A DNA stretch of 32,693 bases from Minisyncoccota bacterium (GCA_018061825.1 JAGOTK010000007.1:1-32693); one strand, 5' to 3'; counted from the stretch's first letter, positions 25,574 to 32,693 are shown. Notes: a model not told the origin generated them from the sequence alone. Numbers and translations: made by a program.

Positions 25574-27361
25574 ATGCAGAACATCAGAAATTTTTCTATT
25601 ATTGCTCATATTGATCACGGAAAGTCTACTCTTGCAGATAGGCTTTTAGAATTTACTCACACAGTAGAAAATAGAAAGATGAAAGATCAAGTCTTGGATT
25701 CTATGGATCTTGAAAGAGAAAGAGGTATCACTATAAAGATGACTCCTGTACGTATGGATTATAAAAGTCATATTTTAAATCTGATAGATACTCCTGGTCA
25801 TATTGATTTTTCTTATGAAGTTTCTAGAAGTTTGAGAGCTGTAGAAGGAGCATTACTTTTAGTAGATGCTACTCAGGGTGTCCAGGCTCAGACTTTGACA
25901 ACTCTTGAAATGGCTAAAAATGCAAATTTAAAAATAATTCCTGTAATAAATAAAATAGATTCTCAGCTTGCAGATATTGAAGGGGTTAAAAAACAAATTA
26001 AAAATCTTCTTGAGGTTGAAGATAATGAGATAATGCTGGTATCAGGAAAAACTGGTCTTGGAGTAGAAGAGCTTCTTGAAGAAGTTATAAATAAAATACC
26101 TCCACCAAATATTGAGATTATAGAAAAAAAGGAAAATACTAAATCTTTTAGAGCGCTTATTTTTGATTTTGAATATTCAAATCATGAAGGAGTTATTCTT
26201 TATGTGAGAATTCTTAATGGCAAAGTGAAAAGAAATGATGAACTTTTATTTATAAAATCCAAACATAGATTCATAGTAAGAAATGTGGGAGTCTTCAAGC
26301 CACAAAAGACAGAAAAAAATGAGATAGAAGAAGGAGAGATAGGATATATTGTGACAGGTATAAAAGAGCCAGGTCTGGCTAGAGTGGGAGATACTGTGAC
26401 TACTTTTTCTCATCCACTTTCAGCTTTTGCTGGATATGAAGAGCCTACGCCACTTGTCTTTGCATCAATTTATCCTGAGACACAAGATGAATTTGATGAT
26501 CTTCGTTCTGCTTTGTTAAAATTGCGTCTATCAGATTCTTCTTTGACTTTTGAAGAAGAAGCTAGTGGAGCGCTTGGTAGAGGCTTTAGATGTGGATTTC
26601 TGGGAATGTTACATCTTGAGATAGTTTCAGAAAGATTAAGAAGAGAATTTGATCAGAATCTTATTATTACGCAGCCTTCTATAACATATGAAGTAGAAAT
26701 GCGCGATCATGTCATAGAAAAGATTTACACTCCTATTCATTTTCCAGATCATGGACAATATTTGAAAGTTCGTGAGCCTTGGATTTTTTTGACAATTATT
26801 TCTCCAAATGATTATCTTTCAAATCTTATGCAGCTTTTTCAAAAGCATGAAGCTAGTATAGTAGATATGAGTGATTGGGGAGAATCTAGAATAAATTTGC
26901 AAGTGTCTATGCCTCTTCGAGAGCTTATGAGAAATTTTTTTGATGAATTAAAATCTGCTTCAAGTGGGTATGCTTCAATATCTTACAAGACAGGAGAATT
27001 GAAAGATGCAGAGGTGACTCGTCTAGATGTGTTTATAACAGAAGAAAGAGTGGCTGCTTTTTCAAGAGTTATTCCAGAATACAGATCAAATGAAGAAGCT
27101 GAAGAAGTAGTGGAAAAACTTTTTAAAATTTTACCAAAAGAAATGTTTAGAGTAAAAATACAAGCTTTAGTGAAAGGTAGAATCATAGCTTCAAGATCCA
27201 TAGCTCCTATGAAAAAAGATGTAGCAGGATATCTTTATGGTGGAGATATAACTCGTAAAATGAAATTACGTGAAAAACAGAAAAAAGGTAAAAAAAGAAT
27301 GCAGAAAGAAGGAAAAGTTTATATTGAGCATGACACATTTCTTCAAATGATGAAAAAATAA
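25574..27361 (+). CDS. lepA: Elongation factor 4 (LepA), ribosome back-translocase GTPase
   Basis: A 595-residue protein, the standard LepA length. The G1 loop AHIDHGKSTL is at residues 11-20, followed by LERERGITIK, DTPGHIDFSYEV and NKIDSQ. Domains II, III and V follow, with GFRCGFLGMLHLEI, and the LepA-specific C-terminal domain is present (SYKTGELKDAEVTRLDV and the basic GGDITRKMKLREKQKKGKKRM tail read as two motifs). LepA acts on the ribosome during initiation or biogenesis and under ionic stress. Unlike typA it has a very short leader. A terminator overlaps its stop codon. Confidence 0.98.
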   Translation: MQNIRNFSIIAHIDHGKSTLADRLLEFTHTVENRKMKDQVLDSMDLERERGITIKMTPVRMDYKSHILNLIDTPGHIDFSYEVSRSLRAVEGALLLVDATQGVQAQTLTTLEMAKNANLKIIPVINKIDSQLADIEGVKKQIKNLLEVEDNEIMLVSGKTGLGVEELLEEVINKIPPPNIEIIEKKENTKSFRALIFDFEYSNHEGVILYVRILNGKVKRNDELLFIKSKHRFIVRNVGVFKPQKTEKNEIEEGEIGYIVTGIKEPGLARVGDTVTTFSHPLSAFAGYEEPTPLVFASIYPETQDEFDDLRSALLKLRLSDSSLTFEEEASGALGRGFRCGFLGMLHLEIVSERLRREFDQNLIITQPSITYEVEMRDHVIEKIYTPIHFPDHGQYLKVREPWIFLTIISPNDYLSNLMQLFQKHEASIVDMSDWGESRINLQVSMPLRELMRNFFDELKSASSGYASISYKTGELKDAEVTRLDVFITEERVAAFSRVIPEYRSNEEAEEVVEKLFKILPKEMFRVKIQALVKGRIIASRSIAPMKKDVAGYLYGGDITRKMKLREKQKKGKKRMQKEGKVYIEHDTFLQMMKK

Positions 27362-27396
27362 AAAACCTATATAATTATAGGTTTTTTATTTTTTTA
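27359..27396. terminator. Bidirectional terminator after lepA
   Basis: AAAAAACCTATA pairs with TATAGGTTTTTT around a short loop, with T-runs on both strands. It serves lepA and the convergent 36-residue gene. Confidence 0.85.
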
Positions 27397-27399
27397 ATA

Positions 27400-27510
27400 T
27401 TAAGAATTAAGTAAAGGTACAAGTAAAAAGCCTACCATGGCTATTGCCATAAGTACTGCAAATACTTTATAAACCTTAGTTACAGTTTTCTTGTGATTAC
27501 TTTTAAACAT
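27400..27510 (-). CDS. Small single-span membrane peptide of 36 residues
   Basis: An open frame on the minus strand from ATG at 27510 to TAA. It has a basic N-terminus (FKSNHKKTVTKVYK) followed by one membrane segment of about 18 residues rich in Ala, Val, Leu and Met, ending LLNS. The layout predicts the N-terminus inside the cell. Promoter support is strong: a perfect TGCTATAAT on the minus strand at 27523-27531, 12 bases before the ATG. It ends just before the lepA bidirectional terminator. No family is recognised. The length is below usual gene-calling cutoffs, so it is easily missed. Confidence 0.65.
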   Translation of the reverse strand: MFKSNHKKTVTKVYKVFAVLMAIAMVGFLLVPLLNS

Positions 27511-27522
27511 AAATTTTTAATG

Positions 27523-27531
27523 ATTATAGCA
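27523..27531 (-). promoter_or_regulatory. Extended -10 box for the 36-residue gene
   Basis: TGCTATAAT on the minus strand, identical to the tsaD box. Confidence 0.7.
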
Positions 27532-27569
27532 TCTCTATTACTTTTTTTAAAGGGCTTGGTTTTAAATTG

Positions 27570-27578
27570 TGTTATCAT
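27570..27578 (+). promoter_or_regulatory. Extended -10 box for the FtsB/DivIC-like gene
   Basis: TGTTATCAT ends 6 bases before the ATG at 27585, so the mRNA is probably leaderless. It is identical to the typA box. Confidence 0.65.
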
Positions 27579-27584
27579 AATTAA

Positions 27585-27971
27585 ATGAAAAAGTATCAAA
27601 AAAAATTCTTTTGGAGAAAATTATTTTACAATAACATTGTAATAATAATACTTTCTATCATGATAATTTTTGTGACAAACGGAGTTATTCATCTTTATCA
27701 AAAATATCAATTTACAAAAGATGATTTTAATTATATAAAAAAAGATGAAATAGAAAATAAGAATAAATTATCTGTTGAGCAAGACAAACTAAACAATATA
27801 AACACTGAAGTAGGAAGAGAAAAGTATATAAGAAATACATATTCTGTAAAAAAAGCTGATGAAAAATTAGTGATAGTCTACGATACAGCTTCTTCGACTT
27901 ATGAAATCCCAAAAGGAGAAAGTTTTTGGGATTCTTTGATAAATATTTTCAAAAACTTGCTTGGCAAATAA
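27585..27971 (+). CDS. FtsB/DivIC-like septum formation initiator protein
   Basis: A 128-residue protein. A basic cytoplasmic N-terminus leads into one membrane segment (about residues 17-36), then a coiled-coil-like stretch (about 40-75). A conserved block follows: EVGREKYIRNTYSVKKADEKLVIVYD, here read as the GREKYIRN and KKADEKLVIVY motifs. This order matches the FtsB/DivIC family (PF04977), small bitopic proteins that link the divisome through their coiled coil. The C-terminal tail is hydrophobic and amphipathic (WDSLINIFKNLLG) and could touch the membrane. It stands alone, not next to other division genes. Family assignment rests on architecture and the GREKYIRN/ADEKLVIVY block. Confidence 0.82.
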   Translation: MKKYQKKFFWRKLFYNNIVIIILSIMIIFVTNGVIHLYQKYQFTKDDFNYIKKDEIENKNKLSVEQDKLNNINTEVGREKYIRNTYSVKKADEKLVIVYDTASSTYEIPKGESFWDSLINIFKNLLGK

Positions 27972-27975
27972 GATA

Positions 27976-27984
27976 TGATATACT
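27976..27984 (+). promoter_or_regulatory. Extended -10 box for the glutaredoxin gene
   Basis: TGATATACT would start a leader of about 58 bases. Confidence 0.45.
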
Positions 27985-28048
27985 ATTATTAATTCAGATA
28001 TTCGAACTTGTGTTATTCAAAGTTAATAATTAAATAATTTATAAAAAT

Positions 28049-28330
28049 ATGACAGAAGAAATAAATATTGCATCAGAAGCCTTACACAATGATAAGAAAG
28101 TAGAAATTTTTAGTACACCTACATGTCACTTTTGTTCTTTAGCAAAAGAATGGTTCAAAGAAAAAGGTGTCAAATATACAGAGCATGATGTAGCAGCAGA
28201 TATAGATAGAAGAAAAGAAATGGTAGAAATGACAGGTCAATTAGGTGTGCCAGTGATAAAAATTGGAGATGAAATAATGATAGGATACAATCCTTCAAAA
28301 ATGGCAGAAATTCTTTCAATTACTCTATAA
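28049..28330 (+). CDS. Glutaredoxin-family thiol-disulfide protein
   Basis: A 93-residue thioredoxin-fold protein. The active site is TPTCHFC (Cys26 and Cys29). The GVPVI segment carries the cis-proline (Pro68), and GYNPSKMAEIL ends the fold. It resembles NrdH/YruB-type glutaredoxins, which accept electrons from thioredoxin reductase or low-molecular thiols. The substrate is unknown, and no ribonucleotide reductase gene is in the window. An N-terminal extension of about 15 residues precedes the first strand. It forms a single-gene unit with a strong terminator. Confidence 0.93.
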   Translation: MTEEINIASEALHNDKKVEIFSTPTCHFCSLAKEWFKEKGVKYTEHDVAADIDRRKEMVEMTGQLGVPVIKIGDEIMIGYNPSKMAEILSITL

Positions 28331-28345
28331 TTATAATAATTATAG

Positions 28346-28383
28346 AAAATAAAACAACTGCTTATAGCAGTTGTTTTATTTTG
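28346..28383 (+). terminator. Intrinsic terminator after the glutaredoxin gene
   Basis: AAAATAAAACAACTGCT and AGCAGTTGTTTTATTTT form a perfect 17-bp stem with a 3-base loop. Confidence 0.93.
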
Positions 28384-28399
28384 ATTAATTTCGTTTTTG

Positions 28400-28408
28400 T
28401 GATAAAAT
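28400..28408 (+). promoter_or_regulatory. Extended -10 box for tRNA-Phe
   Basis: TGATAAAAT lies 13 bases before the tRNA. Confidence 0.65.
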
Positions 28409-28421
28409 TCCTATACCCATC

Positions 28422-28494
28422 GCCGAGATAGCTCAGTTGGTAGAGCATTTCCCTGAAGAGGAAGGGGTCGCCAGTTCGAGCCTGGCTCTCGGCA
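28422..28494 (+). tRNA. tRNA-Phe (GAA)
   Basis: Acceptor GCCGAGA/TCTCGGC, D-arm GCTC...GAGC, anticodon loop CTGAAGA, T-loop TTCGAGC and discriminator A. The CCA end is not encoded. It lies 4 bases from the stop of the convergent 99-residue gene. Confidence 0.97.
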
Positions 28495-28498
28495 CAAA

Positions 28499-28798
28499 TT
28501 AGTTTCCAAATTTATTTAATATATCTTTTACCGCAGACACATCTGACATATTTTGCATTTGATTTGAAATGTTATTAAAAGTAGTATTATTTTCTCCAAA
28601 CAAAGAATTTACAAAAGGTTGAAGGAAATAATAAGCACCAAATACTGAAAGCAATATAAATACCCAATAAACTATTTTAAATATAGAATTAATTTTTTGA
28701 TATTTTTCTAACTTTTTTAATAATTCATTATTTTCTTTTACTAATTCAGATAATTTTTCTAAAGTATCTGTAATGTATTCATCTCTTTCTGTTTGCAT
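28499..28798 (-). CDS. Small coiled-coil membrane protein, unknown function
   Basis: A 99-residue protein. An acidic, heptad-like helix (about residues 8-34, leucine-rich) precedes one membrane segment (about 41-60). An Asn/Ser/Met-rich tail follows, presumably outside. No family is recognised. It has its own TGATATAAT box on the minus strand at 28816-28824, 17 bases before the ATG, so it need not depend on the tRNA-Arg transcript upstream. The end of the gene nearly touches tRNA-Phe on the other strand. Confidence 0.72.
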   Translation of the reverse strand: MQTERDEYITDTLEKLSELVKENNELLKKLEKYQKINSIFKIVYWVFILLSVFGAYYFLQPFVNSLFGENNTTFNNISNQMQNMSDVSAVKDILNKFGN

Positions 28799-28833
28799 AT
28801 TTTTATTATTTATAAATTATATCATTTTATCTG

Positions 28834-28905
28834 TGCTCTCGGCAGGAATCGAACCCACAAACCCTCCTTAGGACGGAGGAGTTATATCCATTTAACTACG
28901 AGAGC
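28834..28905 (-). tRNA. tRNA-Arg (CCT)
   Basis: A minus-strand cloverleaf: acceptor GCTCTCG/CGAGAGC, anticodon stem CCTCC/GGAGG with loop GTCCTAA, T-loop TTCGATT and discriminator A. The T-stem has two G-U pairs. The CCA end is not encoded. A TGATATATT box lies upstream at 28919-28927 on the minus strand. Confidence 0.95.
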
Positions 28906-28932
28906 TATAACAAAGATAAATATATCATAAAC

Positions 28933-28960
28933 TTGTTTTTAAATGAATTTGTGATAATAT
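28933..28960 (+). promoter_or_regulatory. Promoter of the 73-residue gene
   Basis: TTGTTT (28933-28938), a 16-base spacer and TAATAT (28955-28960) with a TGA extension; the leader is about 38 bases. Confidence 0.6.
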
Positions 28961-29004
28961 TTTAAAGGCAACTAATTTATTTTATAACTCTTAAAAAGTA
29001 AACT

Positions 29005-29226
29005 ATGAGTAACAATTTATTTAGTCAAAAAGAATTCTTTGAAAGTCTTGAGCCGGGAAAACTAGTTAAAAGTTATTTCAATCCAGAAAAAATTTTTGAA
29101 GTAAAAGAAGGTAAAAAAGAAAACAAAAAAGGACTAGAGCAAAAACTTGTGCAAGCCACCAATTTCGAAGAAAAAGAATATTGGATAACTGAGACAGATA
29201 TCAACGCTTGCACTATCATGCTCTAA
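29005..29226 (+). CDS. Hypothetical protein of 73 residues
   Basis: A small, charged, soluble protein that begins MSNNLFSQKEFFESL and ends in WITETDINACTIML. The middle is Lys/Glu-rich. No membrane segment, signal or known motif is visible. Support for a real gene is a -35/-10 promoter pair and a perfect 16-bp terminator stem 20 bases after the stop. The C-terminal half may form a short beta-hairpin (EKEYWITETDI). Function unknown. Confidence 0.7.
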   Translation: MSNNLFSQKEFFESLEPGKLVKSYFNPEKIFEVKEGKKENKKGLEQKLVQATNFEEKEYWITETDINACTIML

Positions 29227-29245
29227 TTATTAAAATTATTTTAAT

Positions 29246-29287
29246 AAAAATCCCATCTAGTATTTAAACTAGATGGGATTTTTTTAT
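29246..29287. terminator. Strong terminator between the 73-residue gene and the Hsp20 gene
   Basis: AAAAATCCCATCTAGT and ACTAGATGGGATTTTT form a perfect 16-bp stem with loop ATTTAA. T-runs lie on both strands between convergent genes. Confidence 0.94.
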
Positions 29288-29300
29288 TTCAATTTTTGAA

Positions 29301-29804
29301 TTAAATACCTTTTACTACTATGTTTCTATGTTTAGCTTTATCTATCTTAGGAAGTCTTATAATAAGTAATCCATGTTTTTCTACAGCTTCTACACTTTCA
29401 ATTTCTATTTCATGGGGCAACAGTATACTTCTTGAAAATGAACCCCAATAAAGCTCTTTATAAAAATAGTCGTCATCTGTAATTTGTGTATTTCCATCAC
29501 GTCTACCTTTTATTGTAACCATATCTCTTGTTATAGATAATTGAAGATCTCCAGGTTTTACTCCTGCAAGCATAGCTTCTATAATGATTTCATTTTGAGT
29601 CTGATATACATCTACTGACAACTCTCCATCATCTTCTTCAAATTCTTCTTCTGGACGAAGGTTTGATATTGTCCTCTCTGCGTCATTAAATTTTTTAGAA
29701 CTTTTCTTGTCTATCTCTATTTCTATTTCCTCTTCTTTATCATTGTCTTCTACCATGACTGAGCCAGCCAGTCTTTCGAAGAATGATTTTTTATCTTTTG
29801 ACAT
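29301..29804 (-). CDS. Hsp20/alpha-crystallin family small heat-shock protein
   Basis: A 167-residue protein. An acidic N-terminal arm (about residues 1-60, with an IEIEIDKK stretch) precedes the alpha-crystallin domain (about 61-165). That domain has LSVDVYQTQNEIIIEA, AGVKPGDLQLSI, VTIKGRR, the YKELYWGSFSRSILLP segment and the closing GLLIIRLPK. Small heat-shock proteins hold unfolding proteins in oligomers for refolding by other chaperones. The usual C-terminal I-x-I motif is only approximated by RNIVVKGI. No CIRCE operator was seen. A TATAAT lies on the minus strand at 29868-29873, about 64 bases before the start. Confidence 0.93.
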   Translation of the reverse strand: MSKDKKSFFERLAGSVMVEDNDKEEEIEIEIDKKSSKKFNDAERTISNLRPEEEFEEDDGELSVDVYQTQNEIIIEAMLAGVKPGDLQLSITRDMVTIKGRRDGNTQITDDDYFYKELYWGSFSRSILLPHEIEIESVEAVEKHGLLIIRLPKIDKAKHRNIVVKGI

Positions 29805-29930
29805 AAGTTTAATAATAATTTTTTAAATTAAAAATGTAGAACACGAATCTTTGTAATGATTGTACTAATTATATCTGTTATTTTGATTTCTAACAATTAA
29901 AAAAGGCAAAGTTATCCACAGGCTAAAAAA

Positions 29931-32117
29931 TTAGCTTACCCATTTTGTCACTAAAAGTAAATCATCATCTTCATTTTTAATTTCTTTCCATATTTCTTCT
30001 GTGATAAAAGGCATGAATGGATGAAGAGAAATAATCTGCTCTCGTAGTAAAAGTAGTAATAAGTTTTGAGAAGAAATTTTATTTTCTGTATTATCCATAA
30101 TTTCTTTTTTGCATTCTTCTATCAAAACATCAGCAAATGTATGCCAAAAATAATCATACATTTTTTCACCAGCAAGATAAAATCTGTAATTTTCGAGATC
30201 GGTCGTAATGTCTTTTATTTTTTCAGTCCAAATCTTATAAATTTCTTTATGATTTTGGTTTAAATTTTCATATTTTGCCTTTTGATCAAAGTCTGTAGTC
30301 TTTTCAAGTACAAATCTTGTCGCATTCCAAATTTTATTTCCAAAATGTTTATAAGCTTTTAATTTTTCATCTCCAAGCTTTGAATCATTTCCAGGTCCTG
30401 TACCTACTACAAGAGCCATTCTGAGTGAGTCTGTTCCATATTTTTCTATTATCTCAAGAGGATTCATTGCATTGCCAAGACTCTTACTCATCTTTCTTCC
30501 TTGAGTATCACGAACAAGTCCATGAAGATACACTGTCTTGAAAGGTATTTCATTTAATAAATATTTACTCATGAGAATCATTCTTGCAACCCAAAAGAAA
30601 ATAATATCGTATCCAGTCTCAAGTACATTTGTAGGATGATATTTTTCTAAGTCAGAAGTTTTTTCTGGCCAACCTAAAGTTGAAAACGTCCAAAGTCCAG
30701 AAGAAAACCAGGTATCAAGAGTATCTTCATCTTGAATCCATTCTTCTTCTTTTGGAGCTTCTATATCACAATAAATTTCTTCAGAATCTTTTTTGTACCA
30801 GACAGGTATCCTATGACCAAACCAAATTTGTCTACTTATACACCAAGGCTCAAGATTGTTTATCCAATGTGTATAGATTTTTTCAAATCTTTCTGGTAGA
30901 AATTCTATTTCTTTATTTTCTACTACTTCACGCATTAAATTTTTAAGAGTAGTTTTTCTTTCAAAATGTTGTATCTCTTTTTCTACATCTATAAACCATT
31001 GAAGCTTTGGAAGAGGCTCTATTATTCCTCCTGTCCTCTCAGCAGTGGATACATTTTGAGAAATATCTTCTTCTTTTATCATTAAATCATTTTCAGAAAG
31101 CCAATTTACAATTATCTCTCTAGCTTCAAGTACTTTTTTACCATTAAGATTTTCATCACAATTTACCATTTTAGCGTATTCATTTATAACTTGCTTCTTT
31201 TCTAGATCATGTCTTTCAGCTATGGCCCAATCTATTTTTGAATGTGCTGGAGTAACTCCAAGAGCTCCTGTACCAAAATCTTTTTCTACTTCTTTATCTG
31301 CAATTATTTTTATTTTTATTGGAACATTACAAAAAGTTAATTCAAAAGTTTTTCCTACAAATTCTTGATATCTTTCATCTTCTGGATGTACTGCTACTGC
31401 TGTATCTCCAACTTTTGTTTCTGGTCTTGTAGTGGATATTGGAATAGGGAAATCTTTACTATATTTAAATGTGTATAATTTAGCTTTTCTTTCTTCATAA
31501 ATAATCTCATCATCACTGATAACTGTCTGACCTTTTGGATCCCAATTTACTACTCTATTACCTCTATAAATAAGGCCATCATCATACATTTTTTTAAAGG
31601 CTGTACGCACTGCAAAATTTCTTTTATCGTCTAATGTATATGCTTCACGAGACCAGTCAAGAGAAGCTCCCATTTTTTTTGATTGATTTACTATCACATC
31701 ATGACTTTCTTGAGCAAATTCATTTACTTTTTTTAGAAAATCTTCTCTACCTAAATCATATTTATTTTTTCCTTCTTCTTTTAGTAATTTTTTTTCTACT
31801 ACAGATTGAGTAGCTATAGCAGCATGATCTGTACCAGGTATCCAAAGAGATCTGTGACCTTGCATTCTTTTGTAACGAACCATGATGTCTTGTATAGCTA
31901 GCATTATAGAGTGTCCTGTATGTAGAGTACCTGTGACATTTGGTGGAGGAAGAACTATAGAAAATACTTTTTCTTTTCCATTTACATCTTTATTTATATT
32001 TTCTATTTTAAGATTATCAGGATTAAAATATCCTGAATCACTCCATTCTTTATATATAGAGTCTTCTGTCTCATTTGGGTTATAAGGCTTTAAAAATTTT
32101 TCAGGCAATATTTTCAT
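29931..32117 (-). CDS. valS: Valyl-tRNA synthetase
   Basis: A 728-residue class I synthetase. The HIGH-type motif is HTGH (66-69) in PPPNVTGTLHTGHS. The KMSKS loop is at 542-546. The editing domain is recognisable by STTRPETKVGDTAVAVHPED and GTGALGVTPAHS. WDPKGQTVISDDE and DTWFSSGLWTFSTLGWP are typical ValRS segments. It is clearly shorter than E. coli ValRS (951). The protein ends soon after the anticodon-binding helices, and the C-terminal coiled-coil arm is absent. Reduced ValRS is known in small genomes. The cognate tRNA-Val(GAC) is at 8298, far away. An extended -10, TGATAATAT, lies at 32143-32151 on the minus strand. Confidence 0.97.
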   Translation of the reverse strand: MKILPEKFLKPYNPNETEDSIYKEWSDSGYFNPDNLKIENINKDVNGKEKVFSIVLPPPNVTGTLHTGHSIMLAIQDIMVRYKRMQGHRSLWIPGTDHAAIATQSVVEKKLLKEEGKNKYDLGREDFLKKVNEFAQESHDVIVNQSKKMGASLDWSREAYTLDDKRNFAVRTAFKKMYDDGLIYRGNRVVNWDPKGQTVISDDEIIYEERKAKLYTFKYSKDFPIPISTTRPETKVGDTAVAVHPEDERYQEFVGKTFELTFCNVPIKIKIIADKEVEKDFGTGALGVTPAHSKIDWAIAERHDLEKKQVINEYAKMVNCDENLNGKKVLEAREIIVNWLSENDLMIKEEDISQNVSTAERTGGIIEPLPKLQWFIDVEKEIQHFERKTTLKNLMREVVENKEIEFLPERFEKIYTHWINNLEPWCISRQIWFGHRIPVWYKKDSEEIYCDIEAPKEEEWIQDEDTLDTWFSSGLWTFSTLGWPEKTSDLEKYHPTNVLETGYDIIFFWVARMILMSKYLLNEIPFKTVYLHGLVRDTQGRKMSKSLGNAMNPLEIIEKYGTDSLRMALVVGTGPGNDSKLGDEKLKAYKHFGNKIWNATRFVLEKTTDFDQKAKYENLNQNHKEIYKIWTEKIKDITTDLENYRFYLAGEKMYDYFWHTFADVLIEECKKEIMDNTENKISSQNLLLLLLREQIISLHPFMPFITEEIWKEIKNEDDDLLLVTKWVS

Positions 32118-32142
32118 GTTATTAATGTTTGTTTATAAGACT

Positions 32143-32173
32143 ATATTATCATATTTTCATTTTATGATAAAAT
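32143..32173. promoter_or_regulatory. Divergent extended -10 boxes for valS and the SET gene
   Basis: Minus strand TGATAATAT (32143-32151) points to valS. Plus strand TGATAAAAT (32165-32173) points to the SET gene. The -10 hexamers are 19 bases apart and do not overlap. Confidence 0.6.
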
Positions 32174-32217
32174 AGGATCTAATCTAAGTCTTATTAGTTA
32201 TTAGATTTATTATAAAT

Positions 32218-32693
32218 ATGAAAAAGCAAGATAAAATATTAAAAAAAGTTTCTCCACTTAGTAAAAACATAAAAACAAAAGTAACTAAAAAGACTTCAGC
32301 AGTAGAAAAACATTTTCTACCAGATCATCATTTTAAAATGGTAAAAGTAAAAAAAGGTTTAAATGGACTGGGGCTTTTTGCTGGTGAAGATATAAAGAAA
32401 GGTGAAATGATAATAGAATACATAGGAAATATTTTAACTGATAAAGAAACAGACAATATACCTGATAGTAGATACATATTTTCAATATCTAAAAACCATA
32501 ATATAGATGGTACTCCAAGATGGAATCTAGCAAGATATTGTAATCATTCATGTAATGGAAATGCAGAGAGTGAAGTAAAGAAAAAAAGAGTCTTTATGAG
32601 AGCTGTAAAAAATATAAAAAATGGAGAAGAGATAGTCTATGATTATGGTGAGGAATATTTTACAGAGTTTCTTTTAGGTAAATGTATGTGTGG
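32218..32693 (+). CDS. SET-domain protein, putative protein-lysine methyltransferase (3' end missing)
   Basis: The frame opens at ATG 32218 and runs off the right edge after 158 codons. A Lys-rich, disordered N-terminus (about residues 1-38) precedes a SET domain. GLFAGEDIKKGEMIIEYIG is the first signature (residues about 51-69). RYCNHSCNGNAE holds the NHSC pseudoknot motif, and GEEIVYDYGEEYF the second half of the active site with the YDYG tyrosine. The last visible residues, GKCMC, could begin a post-SET cysteine cluster. SET enzymes use SAM to methylate lysines in proteins. Bacterial targets are poorly known; ribosomal or DNA-binding proteins are candidates. Confidence 0.9.
   Translation, partial: MKKQDKILKKVSPLSKNIKTKVTKKTSAVEKHFLPDHHFKMVKVKKGLNGLGLFAGEDIKKGEMIIEYIGNILTDKETDNIPDSRYIFSISKNHNIDGTPRWNLARYCNHSCNGNAESEVKKKRVFMRAVKNIKNGEEIVYDYGEEYFTEFLLGKCMC

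Overview
The window is strongly AT-rich, compact bacterial DNA. The gene set suggests a Candidate Phyla Radiation (Patescibacteria) genome, most likely Parcubacteria/Paceibacteria. The evidence is a stand-alone Elp3-type radical-SAM/acetyltransferase, a TsaD with a charged internal insertion, a short ValRS, a short MscL, secreted peptidoglycan-binding/FN3 proteins, a SET-domain protein and many tiny lineage-specific genes. This placement is inferred from gene content and style, not from a marker tree. The standard code reads through every gene. Of 30 complete genes, 28 stop at TAA, 2 at TAG and none at TGA.

Layout. Bases 1-1913 hold the 3' part of a secreted protein with a run of 20 Asn and a membrane protein of unknown function. 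Bases 2012-8278 hold elp3, an O-antigen-ligase-like/TPR membrane protein, tsaD (minus strand) and rlmH. Bases 8298-14079 hold tRNA-Val, a 53-residue unannotated gene, a short-chain dehydrogenase, secA, murF, a small HExxH membrane protein and tRNA-Glu. Bases 14080-16200 hold a cell-wall hydrolase behind a long structured leader, mscL and a secreted PGBD-FN3 protein. Bases 16200-17723 are the odd part: two tandem serine tRNAs, one with anticodon ACT, then a relatively GC-rich block (about 43% by count) with a long imperfect stem, then a GH25 lysozyme lipoprotein. Bases 17814-22720 hold an AlkD-like repair protein, a PAP2 phosphatase, a SIMPL protein, an M3 metallopeptidase and an unknown gene. 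Bases 22914-28494 hold typA, a DUF192 protein, lepA, a 36-residue membrane peptide gene, an FtsB/DivIC-like protein, a glutaredoxin and tRNA-Phe. Bases 28499-32693 hold a coiled-coil membrane protein, tRNA-Arg, a 73-residue unknown, an Hsp20, valS and a SET-domain gene cut by the right edge.

How the genes fit together. Most are housekeeping: translation (valS, lepA, typA, rlmH, tsaD, elp3, six tRNAs), secretion (secA), envelope (murF, PAP2, O-antigen-ligase-like, FtsB-like, MscL, PG-binding and PG-cleaving proteins) and stress (Hsp20, AlkD-like, glutaredoxin). The wall-active and surface proteins fit a small host-associated cell, but that is inference.

Expression signals are unusually uniform. 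Nearly every transcription unit has an extended -10 box of the form TGnTAnnnT (mostly TGnTAnnAT). No gene start shows a convincing Shine-Dalgarno sequence. In at least seven genes the -10 box lies only 6-12 bases before the ATG, which implies leaderless or nearly leaderless mRNAs. Nine strong intrinsic terminators, several placed to work in both directions, separate the units. No CRISPR array, transposase, integrase or phage module was seen. I see no complete new multi-gene system. The best leads are the tRNA-Ser(ACT) and hairpin block, the leaderless extended -10 expression style, and the small genes supported by promoters.
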